From positions 496,001-560,000 of the forward strand of contig NZ_JFKE01000002.1 of the NCBI RefSeq assembly GCF_000647975.1: DNA of 64,000 nt, in the 5' to 3' direction. Made by a program: the position numbers and the translations under genes. The first letter of the stretch is position 1, and the number at the start of each line of letters is the position of its first letter. Source of the stretch: Actibacterium mucosum KCTC 23349 (lineage in GTDB: Bacteria > Pseudomonadota > Alphaproteobacteria > Rhodobacterales > Rhodobacteraceae). A model generated the notes under the pieces. It ran no database searches, was not told where the DNA came from, and saw only the letters and a program-made list of their open reading frames with translations. This document shows positions 57,504 through 64,000 of this stretch, piece by piece.

Positions 57504-58843
57504 CACGTCGCGACGCGCTTTTCTTTGCCGCGATGGCGGCTTTGTTGATCGGCACCGGGTTTTTCCAAAGCTGGAACACCGCGCTGACGATCCTGAATAT
57601 GGGACTGATCTCGGCGGTGATGGCCATGGGGGTGAACCTGCAATGGGGCTATGCTGGCCTCTTTAATGTCGGGATCATGGGGTTCGTGGCGCTTGGCGGG
57701 CTGGGCGTGGTGCTGACCACATCCGCACCGGTGCCCGAGGCATGGGCCGCCGGCGGGCCGCGCCTATTGGCCGGGCTGGCGCTTGGCGCGGCGACCATTG
57801 CGGGCGCGGTGATCGCCTGGGGCCGCATGGGTGCCGGGCGCGCGCGCAGTTTCACCGTCTTGGCCATTCTTGTCGTTGGCTTCTTCGTCTATCGCGGCGT
57901 CTTTGACCCGGCTGTTCAAGCGGTTGAGGCCGTCGACCCCGCCGCCACCGGCTATCTTGGCGGTCTGAACCTGCCGGTTCTGTTGGCCTGGCCCATTGGC
58001 GGGCTGCTGGCCGCCGGGGCGGCGTGGCTGATCGGCAAAACCGCGCTGGGGCTGCGGTCGGATTACCTGGCCATCGCGACGCTGGGCATTGCCGAGATCC
58101 TGATCTCGATCCTGAAAAACGAGGATTGGCTGGCCCGCGGGGTGAAAAACGTGGTGGGCCTGCCACGCCCGGTGCCTTACGAGGTCGATCTGCAGAACGA
58201 TCCCGGATTTGTCGAATTCGCCACCGGCTGGGGCGCTGATCCGGTGACCTTTTCGTCGATCACGGTCAAGCTCAGCTATGGTCTGCTGTTTGCCGGTGTG
58301 CTGATCATCCTGATGGTGCTGGCACAGCTGGCGCAAAACTCGCCCTGGGGCCGGATGATGCGCGCCATCCGCGATAACGAGGTCGCGGCCGAGGCGATGG
58401 GCAAAGACGTCACCCGCCGGCATCTGCAGATCTTTATCATCGGCTCGGCTGTCTGCGGGGTGGCGGGCGCGATGATGACAACGCTGGACAGCGCAATGAC
58501 CCCGTCATCGTACCAGCCGCTGCGGTTTACCTTCCTTGTCTGGGTCATGGTGATCGTGGGTGGGTCGGGCAACAATTTCGGCGCGATCCTTGGCGGTATC
58601 TTGATCTGGTTCTGCTGGGTGCAGGCCGAGCCTGCCGGGCAGATGCTGGCCAATGGGTTCTTTGGGTTTGCCGAGACCATCACCGGCGTCACCGATGGCG
58701 GCGACCCGTTGCGGTTGCGCTGGCTGATGGCGGCGGCTGAACAGATCCGCGACAACGCTCAGCACCTGCGATTGCTGACTATGGGTGTGATCCTGTTGTT
58801 GGTTCTGCGCTTTAGCCCGCGCGGTCTGATCCCCGAGCGGTAA
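57500..58843 (+). CDS. ABC transporter permease (LivM-like)
   Basis: This 447-residue permease has LivM-type motifs, VNLQWGYAGLFNVGIMGFVA in the first half and GRMMRAIRDNEVAAEAMGKD as the ATPase-docking loop. It then has the conserved FLVWVMVIVGGSGNNFGAILG. It is longer than classic LivM because of additional N-terminal and middle helices. It is the last gene of the operon and is followed by the terminators at 58860-58936. Confidence 0.9.
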   Translation: MTRRDALFFAAMAALLIGTGFFQSWNTALTILNMGLISAVMAMGVNLQWGYAGLFNVGIMGFVALGGLGVVLTTSAPVPEAWAAGGPRLLAGLALGAATIAGAVIAWGRMGAGRARSFTVLAILVVGFFVYRGVFDPAVQAVEAVDPAATGYLGGLNLPVLLAWPIGGLLAAGAAWLIGKTALGLRSDYLAIATLGIAEILISILKNEDWLARGVKNVVGLPRPVPYEVDLQNDPGFVEFATGWGADPVTFSSITVKLSYGLLFAGVLIILMVLAQLAQNSPWGRMMRAIRDNEVAAEAMGKDVTRRHLQIFIIGSAVCGVAGAMMTTLDSAMTPSSYQPLRFTFLVWVMVIVGGSGNNFGAILGGILIWFCWVQAEPAGQMLANGFFGFAETITGVTDGGDPLRLRWLMAAAEQIRDNAQHLRLLTMGVILLLVLRFSPRGLIPER

Positions 58844-58859
58844 CGCAAACATAACAAAA

Positions 58860-58881
58860 ACAGGGGCTTGTTGGCCCCTGT
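58860..58881 (-). terminator. Second hairpin terminator, minus strand
   Basis: ACAGGGGC (58860-58867) pairs with GCCCCTGT (58874-58881) around a 6-nt loop. On the minus strand it is followed by TTTTTGTT, so it backs up the terminator for the RTX-Hint gene. Confidence 0.7.
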
Positions 58882-58896
58882 GGATAAGTCAGTGGA

Positions 58897-58936
58897 AAAA
58901 ATCCGGCAGAAGAGCCCCCTCTTCTGCCGGATTTTT
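58897..58936. terminator. Strong bidirectional terminator between convergent genes
   Basis: AAAAATCCGGCAGAAGAG (58897-58914) pairs perfectly with CTCTTCTGCCGGATTTTT (58919-58936): 18 bp, 4-nt loop, T-run on both strands. It ends the ABC operon and the RTX-Hint gene. Confidence 0.95.
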
Positions 58937-58988
58937 GTTTCGGCCAACGTGCCCCCGTGGCTTGGCCGAAGCTGCAAAATGCTCTGTC

Positions 58989-61367
58989 TTACAGCGACAA
59001 AAGGCTTGCTTCGTGCTTTTTCAACACTTTGCGCGCCGCCTGATAGTCCTGGCGTCCTTCGACCGATTCCAGCTCTGGGAACAACTCGAAGATTTCGTTG
59101 CGTTGCGCGTTGCCCAGACCCTGCAGCGAATAGTCGCCCGGCTGGAAGCTTTCGGTCCATGCGCCGTTGGCCAACACAACCTCGTGCTGGTCAAACATGA
59201 AGTGAATATAGGTCGTGCCGACCGTATCCATCGTGTTCACGCCGCGGTTGTTCACCAGATGCTTGGCAGCGACCAGAACCTCGCGCTCTTCGAAATACAG
59301 CGCCGTGCGGTCATTAGCGACCAGCATGCGGTGGTTCGGGCTGACCAACATGTCACGTTCCGGCAACCCGTTGCCCAGCGAACCGGCGCGGATCAGAACC
59401 GGGCGCAGATGCTTTTCGGTCAGCAATTCGCGACCGCTCAGCGCCTTGTGGCCAGCCCAGCGGATTTCCTGAATGCCGTTGTCGCGGGTGATGATCTTGT
59501 CACCTTCGCGCAGTTCTTCCACCAGACGCTCGCCCTTGGGCGTTGCAATCAAGGTGCCCGGCGTAAAGCACGGTACAATCTCTTCGATGTTTTCGAAGGT
59601 CAGCGTGCCGGTTTCGACCCCGTTGTTGTCGAAATACGTGACGGTACCGTCAAAGCCGTTGCCGTCGCTGTCGGGCCCGGTGATGTTCACCTTCAGGCTG
59701 CCGCCCTGCTCGGTCGACCCGGTCAGGTCCAGCGTATCGTGGTCATTGCCACCGGCACCGCCGTCGACAAAGTCGCCCACGCCCACACCCTGGATCGTGT
59801 CGGCATCGTCGCCACCAAACAGCTGGTCGGCATCGCCATCGTCCAGACCACCGTCCAGAATGTCGTCGCCGCCTTCGCCATAGATGATATCGGCGCCGTC
59901 TTCACCCAGCAGGGTGTCATTGCCATCCTCGTCACCGATTACCGCGCCGGGCGCGTCGAAATAGATGTCGGTGATGTTGATGCCCGAATTGTCATCGCCA
60001 TCCTGGTTGTGCAGAACCTCGATTCGTGCGACCGGGCCGGCAATTGTCACCAGCGCCGAGATCGACCCGGTGGTGTCGCTGGACCCGCCATCGATATCCG
60101 ACCGCAGATGCTCGTTACCGGCAATCCCGTCCAGGTTCGACGCGGCGATATCACCCCCGGTATTGGTGTGGATCGGGATCTTGTTGCCATGCGCGTCATA
60201 GGCGGTGATCACCACCTCGCTGTCATAGTCGATGTCGTTGATGCGGAACTGAACATCCGTTACCTCGGACGAGAAATCCCAGCGGTAAACCTGGCACTCG
60301 CCTTCCTGATCCAAACGCGAGGCCAGCGAGCTTTGGTTGTCAATGGTCTCGTCGCCGGTGTCGATGCCGTCAACCTTCTGGTTGTTATCGGCAAATTCCG
60401 ACTGCGGCGCAAAGGCTGCACCCTGCAGCGAGAAGGTTACATCAACACTGCCAGTGTCCTGCGTGAACCCGTTGATCGGGTCGCCATCCTCGATCGGCGC
60501 CGGGCCGTTGGGGTCGGGCGCCAGGTCCCATTCGAAGCTTTCGCGCGCACCGGTGGCGTCCGAGCCGCCCGGAAGGTCGCTGTCGCCATAGATGATGTCG
60601 TCGCCTGCGCCTGCCTCGACATAGTCATCGTCATGGCCGGCATAAATCTCGTCGTCACCCTCTTCCGCGAAGATGCTGTCGTCGCCAGCACCGGCGTCCA
60701 CGATATCGTCGTCACCCACTTCACCCGGCAGCAAGGCGTCGTCATTGTCGATCATGTCGCCTTCGGGGTCACCCATATAGGCCAGATCGATGGTATCGTC
60801 ACCCGACGTGCCTTCGACGATGCCATCCCCCACCGGGCTCAGGTCAAAGCTGATGTCGCCAACGCTGATCAGGCCCGAATTGTCGTCTGAATTGCCGTGG
60901 TCGTGGATGATCTCGATGCTGACAACCGCGTCGCTGATCGACACCGAAACCGTGTCGTTGTCGCCCGGTCCGCTGCCGTCATTGTCGCCGTTGTCGGTGC
61001 CTTCGATCGAGTTTCCATTGACCGTCTGCAACGTACCGATCGTCGAACCCGAGAAGGAAACCGGAACGATGTTTCCGTCGGCATCGCGGGCAATGATTGT
61101 GATCTTGTCGTCCCAACTGTCATTCGCATCGACATCGAACAGGTCGAACGTGACATTCTCGACCGCGCTGTCGAAGGTGACGATTGTCTTGGCTGGCTCG
61201 CGCACATAGTCGGATTTCAGCAGACCGCTTGACAGGAAAAAGCTGTCGCCGTCCCCGTTGCTTGGTGTCGATACCGTAACGCCTACATCCGGCCCGCCCG
61301 AACCTGACGAAAACGTACCCGCCCCGTCGGCCCCAGTAACATCCCAGTCCAGCGTATAATCGGCCAT
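58989..61367 (-). CDS. RTX protein with C-terminal Hint (intein/hedgehog-like) domain
   Basis: This is a 792-residue acidic, secreted-type protein without signal peptide. The N-terminal half is Asp/Gly/Asn-rich with beta-sandwich-like repeats (VENVTFDLFDVDANDSWDD and VTDVQFRINDIDYDSEV occupy similar contexts). RTX-type nonapeptides follow (GAGDDSIFAEEGDDEIYAG, GEGGDDILDGG). From about residue 600 it has a Hint domain: Cys600 in VPCFTPGTLIATPKGERL, then WAGHKAL and the block-B histidine in LVSPNHRMLV. The Hint domain may self-cleave or ligate the chain after export, which is known for the fold but untested here. The ATG at 61367 follows GGGGAACG. Confidence 0.85.
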   Translation of the reverse strand: MADYTLDWDVTGADGAGTFSSGSGGPDVGVTVSTPSNGDGDSFFLSSGLLKSDYVREPAKTIVTFDSAVENVTFDLFDVDANDSWDDKITIIARDADGNIVPVSFSGSTIGTLQTVNGNSIEGTDNGDNDGSGPGDNDTVSVSISDAVVSIEIIHDHGNSDDNSGLISVGDISFDLSPVGDGIVEGTSGDDTIDLAYMGDPEGDMIDNDDALLPGEVGDDDIVDAGAGDDSIFAEEGDDEIYAGHDDDYVEAGAGDDIIYGDSDLPGGSDATGARESFEWDLAPDPNGPAPIEDGDPINGFTQDTGSVDVTFSLQGAAFAPQSEFADNNQKVDGIDTGDETIDNQSSLASRLDQEGECQVYRWDFSSEVTDVQFRINDIDYDSEVVITAYDAHGNKIPIHTNTGGDIAASNLDGIAGNEHLRSDIDGGSSDTTGSISALVTIAGPVARIEVLHNQDGDDNSGINITDIYFDAPGAVIGDEDGNDTLLGEDGADIIYGEGGDDILDGGLDDGDADQLFGGDDADTIQGVGVGDFVDGGAGGNDHDTLDLTGSTEQGGSLKVNITGPDSDGNGFDGTVTYFDNNGVETGTLTFENIEEIVPCFTPGTLIATPKGERLVEELREGDKIITRDNGIQEIRWAGHKALSGRELLTEKHLRPVLIRAGSLGNGLPERDMLVSPNHRMLVANDRTALYFEEREVLVAAKHLVNNRGVNTMDTVGTTYIHFMFDQHEVVLANGAWTESFQPGDYSLQGLGNAQRNEIFELFPELESVEGRQDYQAARKVLKKHEASLLSL

Positions 61368-61764
61368 AGCTTCGTTCCCCATACCAAAACCGTGCGCTGC
61401 AACAGCGCAAAAATTCGAAACCCGTATCCAGGGAGAAGAATCACAACCAGGCGGCGCAACAGCGGCTCGTTGGTCGCAGATGCACAGAAGTATTGCCCCG
61501 CAAGCAGCTGCGGAACCGGGTCACCCCCACCTCTTTGTCGCGTTGATCGAAACAGTGACAGCCCGTCACACCGATCAACCGATCGCATCCGCGTCATACA
61601 ACGCGTCACAGTCGCGGCCGCCCCCGTGGCCGTATGTCTTCACCCCCCAGATGGGCTGTAATGATTTAGCGCGATGGGCGCCTCTGCTCCTAGGGAAAAA
61701 TGGCGGCGATTTGGCCGCACATGGGCGTTTACATTTCCGTTATGTTTTCAGCTCTGAACGAATT

Positions 61765-61772
61765 ATGGTTAA
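61765..61772 (-). promoter_or_regulatory. CtrA-like half-site
   Basis: ATGGTTAA is the reverse complement of TTAACCAT, the half-site linked to CtrA in roseobacters. It lies 398 bases upstream of the RTX-Hint gene start. Confidence 0.4.
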
Positions 61773-62215
61773 CGGAAACTTCGCGTATTTTGAGAAACTT
61801 TTAGGTAATTCATATACTTATGGGCGGATGACCGGTTGGTCAAAATGGTCACATCCTGAGCGTTCACCCGCGTGACGCGCCATGCCTGCAGATAATTCAC
61901 CCCAAAGTTTAGCGGGTTTTATGGTAAATTTGTCTAAAATGTGGCGAAAAAGTGGTCAACAGTTTTACCGCTCTCGAAATCACTGTCGCGGAATGCGCAC
62001 CAATCGACGGCACCACGGCGATTCGGCGGGCCAAAGATTCGAAAATTCGCAGTAAAATTGACGACAGTCGCTGACCGCCACCTATACCAACGAGACCAGA
62101 CCTAACCTTTTGTGGCTGCCCCTATCCCTCGTTTCGACCCCGTCGTGGCGGAACCAGTTGTAATTTGAGGACATGTAGTAACCCGTTCAAAAGGGCGCAT
62201 TCCTCATGCTGGCTG

Positions 62216-62223
62216 TTAACCAT
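62216..62223 (+). promoter_or_regulatory. CtrA-like half-site before the response regulator
   Basis: TTAACCAT sits 41 bases upstream of the response-regulator ATG at 62265. The position suits direct control of that gene. Confidence 0.45.
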
Positions 62224-62264
62224 TGTTCCCCCTACCGTTTCCCAGTTCCGGCGAGGGGTGCGCC

Positions 62265-62867
62265 ATGCGGATCCTGATTGCAGATGATCACGACCTTGTC
62301 CGGGACACGATGGCTTTCTACCTTCTGCGCGAAGGTGCGCAGGATGTGATTGGCGCGTCGGACCTGCCCCTGGCGATACAGGCGGTCGCTACACATCCCC
62401 CCTTCGACATCATCTTGCTGGATTACGCGATGCCGGGAATGGACGGGTTGGGCGGTTTGTCCCGGATGCGGCTTGCCGCGGGTTCCGTGCCCGTGACGCT
62501 GTTCTCTGGCAGATTGACCCCGTCGCTTGCCCAAAGTGCCGTTGCGTCCGGTGCCGCTGGTGTCATCCCCAAAAGCCTGAAGCCTCAGTCGCTTTATGCC
62601 GCGCTGCACCTGATGATCGCCGGCGAATGCTTTTTGCCGTTCGAACTGACCGTCGCCGGTCCCGGAACGCCGGACCCGAACCTGACACAACGTGAATTGG
62701 ATGTCCTGACAGGTCTTGGCCAGGGCTGGTCCAACAAGAGGATCGCCGCCGCGTTGGGTCTGCAGGACGTCACGGTGAAATCTTACGTTAGGAGCTTGTG
62801 CCGCAAACTTGGGGCACACAACCGCACCCATGCCGCCCTGACCGCACGCGCCCGTGACCTGATCTGA
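62265..62867 (+). CDS. NarL/LuxR-family response regulator (orphan)
   Basis: This 200-residue regulator has a receiver start ILIADDHDLVRDTM, phospho-Asp53 in IILLDYAMPGMDG, and the Lys in GVIPKSLKPQS. A C-terminal GerE helix-turn-helix reads LTQRELDVLTGLGQGWSNKR, then IAAALGLQDVTVKSYVRSLC. No histidine kinase is adjacent. The ATG at 62265 follows GCGAGGGG. It lies 9 bases before the truncated membrane protein gene, so they may form one unit. CtrA-like sites lie upstream. Confidence 0.87.
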   Translation: MRILIADDHDLVRDTMAFYLLREGAQDVIGASDLPLAIQAVATHPPFDIILLDYAMPGMDGLGGLSRMRLAAGSVPVTLFSGRLTPSLAQSAVASGAAGVIPKSLKPQSLYAALHLMIAGECFLPFELTVAGPGTPDPNLTQRELDVLTGLGQGWSNKRIAAALGLQDVTVKSYVRSLCRKLGAHNRTHAALTARARDLI

Positions 62868-62876
62868 AAGCCGGCC

Positions 62877-64000
62877 ATGCAGCCCGCCCCTATGCAGCAA
62901 GTTGACGACACACAGGATGGCATGCGCCTGCTGCTGGCCGCCCTGGCAGCCGCTGTTCTGTTTCACGGTGGCCTGCTGCCGTTCACACATGGCAACACCT
63001 ACGACGCCTATATCCACATGTTCTTTGCAGACAGCTATCACAGGTCGTGGTTCGACCCGTGGGAGCCGCGATGGTACACCGGCTTTGCCACCACCAGCTA
63101 TCCGCCGGGCACGCATATGGCGATTGGCGGCTTGATGCACCTAATGCCTCTGCGGGCTGCGTTCGTGGTGGTGCAGTTGCTTGGGCTGTTGTTGTTGGTG
63201 GTTGGTGTCTATCGGTTTTCGCTGCTGTGGGTCACGGCGCGCCCGGCAGGGTTTGCGGCGCTGTCGCTTGTGGTGGCCTCGTCCATTTCGGAAACGATCC
63301 ACCTGTTCGGGCAATTGCCGACGATCTTTTCACTGGGTGTGTTCCTGAACGGCTTGCCTTACGTCTATCGCTGGATCGTAGCGGGGCGGTGGATCGACCT
63401 TGCGCTTGCCGTCATTTTTGCCGCCGCCACAACCGCGGCGCATCACGTGACCACGATCTTTGGCGGTGTGTTGTTCATTCTGCCGCTGGGGCTGCACGCA
63501 TTGCGCGGGGTGGTGGCAGCAACCTCTCGCGATCGCATGTGGCGCGTGATCAAGGCGCTGGGGCGTGGTGTCCTGCTGGCGGCAGCGATGCTGTCGGCGA
63601 TTGTGGTGACGGTGCTGCCTTATTGGATCTGGTCTGTAAGCGATCCGATCACGCAGGTCTCGATCCCCCATGGCAGCCGAGAGAATTTCCTGGTGCGCCG
63701 CGATCTGGGTTTCATCTTTTTCCTTTTGCCCTGGGGCACGGCGTTGTTGGTCTTGCCTTACGCCCTTTGGAAAACCGCAACCACGCGCCTTTGGCCCTTG
63801 GGGGTGTCTGTCCTGTTGTGTTTCATTCTGGGAACAGGCGGTACCACCCCCATATCGCGCGCCATTCTGGGAGGTGCGTTCGACATCCTGACACTGGATC
63901 GTTTCACCTTTTGGGCCACGATCCTGATCCTGCCCTTCACCGGCTATCTTCTGGACGGATTGTTGCGCGGCGGGACGGCCGCGAGCCTGCGTTCGGCCCT
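62877..64000 (+). CDS. GT-C-like polytopic membrane protein (partial, 3' end outside window)
   Basis: The frame from ATG at 62877 stays open for 374 codons to the window edge. The protein is strongly hydrophobic, with ten or more predicted helices. After the first helix comes a large polar loop HGNTYDAYIHMFFADSYHRS, with WFDPWEPRWYTGF next. Acidic and His residues there suit a GT-C glycosyltransferase-type or PTPS-related membrane enzyme. ASSISETIHLFGQLP is another conserved-looking segment. The substrate and the C-terminal part are not visible. It is downstream of an orphan response regulator and was confirmed by direct reading because the stop lies beyond the window. Confidence 0.7.
   Translation, partial: MQPAPMQQVDDTQDGMRLLLAALAAAVLFHGGLLPFTHGNTYDAYIHMFFADSYHRSWFDPWEPRWYTGFATTSYPPGTHMAIGGLMHLMPLRAAFVVVQLLGLLLLVVGVYRFSLLWVTARPAGFAALSLVVASSISETIHLFGQLPTIFSLGVFLNGLPYVYRWIVAGRWIDLALAVIFAAATTAAHHVTTIFGGVLFILPLGLHALRGVVAATSRDRMWRVIKALGRGVLLAAAMLSAIVVTVLPYWIWSVSDPITQVSIPHGSRENFLVRRDLGFIFFLLPWGTALLVLPYALWKTATTRLWPLGVSVLLCFILGTGGTTPISRAILGGAFDILTLDRFTFWATILILPFTGYLLDGLLRGGTAASLRSA

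Larger units (their letters stand above)
61368..62264. other. Long intergenic region (897 bp) with regulatory signals
   Basis: No convincing gene is found. A 131-codon frame at 61480-61875 lacks a ribosome site and protein-like character. The stretch from 61680 to 62220 is AT-rich for this genome. It holds two CtrA-like half-sites (61765-61772 reading ATGGTTAA; 62216-62223 reading TTAACCAT). A possible TTGACG (62058-62063) with a TATACC at 62083-62088 spaced 19 bases may be a promoter. It probably contains promoters for the RTX-Hint gene and the response regulator. Confidence 0.55.

Noticed and set aside
58935-60890. Plus-strand 651-codon frame opposite the RTX-Hint gene
   Set aside because: It is a shadow of the Asp/Gly-rich RTX sequence; no family motif and no start signal.
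61480-61875. 131-codon frame in the long intergenic region
   Set aside because: No ribosome site, no signal peptide or domain, and a mixed basic/Pro composition; treated as chance.

Overview
The window looks like chromosomal DNA of a marine Rhodobacteraceae (Roseobacter-group alphaproteobacterium). The evidence is high G+C, dense short-overlap operons, a cobalamin-type metal-cysteine-free HemB, long PstC/PstA forms with a soluble PhoR, RTX and RTX-Hint secreted proteins, and 3-hydroxybutyrate dehydrogenase. No rRNA, tRNA, insertion sequence, prophage or CRISPR array was seen. The first gene (RNase E C-terminus) and the last (a polytopic GT-C-like membrane protein) are cut by the window edges.

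Layout. 1-9290: end of rne, ccdA, a membrane alpha/beta hydrolase overlapping a cytochrome P450, a penicillin-acylase-type hydrolase, a 3-hydroxyisobutyrate-dehydrogenase-like enzyme followed by a ferric-reductase/FNR flavohaem protein, and a SYLF lipoprotein. 9552-14615: a compact copper module with a small Cys/His-rich exported protein, two c-type cytochromes, CopC, CopD, a multicopper oxidase, a Crp/Fnr regulator and a His/Met-tailed exported protein. 14748-24651: GFA protein, hemB, a small membrane protein, mfd, an MFS exporter, and a minus-strand group (solute-binding protein, entericidin-like lipoprotein, aquaporin, acyl-CoA ligase, FrnE-type DsbA). 26552-26662: a strong candidate small RNA with promoter, stem-loop and terminator. 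26808-28946: bdhA, pentapeptide-like protein and patatin, plausibly for polyhydroxybutyrate turnover. 28979-34586: LysE exporter, DUF502 protein, psuK-psuG, a cupin, and rpsB-tsf. 34886-38616: a LuxR-type regulator and a large RTX protein with a clan GH-A glycoside hydrolase domain.

38650-46017: a full phosphate regulon in the order phoR-pstS-pstC-pstA-pstB-phoU-phoB, with tandem Pho boxes before pstS. 46201-52970: housekeeping and metabolic genes (sulfur-amino-acid PLP enzyme, esterase, gamma-carbonic anhydrase, gmk, yicC, a PAS_5 protein, type II DAHP synthase). 53290-58843: a complete hydrophobic-amino-acid-type ABC transporter, interrupted by one AT-rich exported protein that is translationally coupled to the permease. 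58897-58936: a perfect 18-bp bidirectional terminator. 58989-61367: an RTX protein carrying a C-terminal Hint (intein/hedgehog-like) domain. 61368-62264: a nearly 900-bp non-coding stretch with CtrA-like half-sites, followed by an orphan NarL-type response regulator and the truncated membrane protein.

Most genes are ordinary core functions of the group. The parts most worth a second look are the small RNA, the AT-rich gene inside the ABC operon, the copper oxidase/cytochrome module with its unusual regulator start region, the two RTX proteins, and the long regulatory gap before the response regulator. All functions are read from motifs and neighbourhood by eye; no database search was run.
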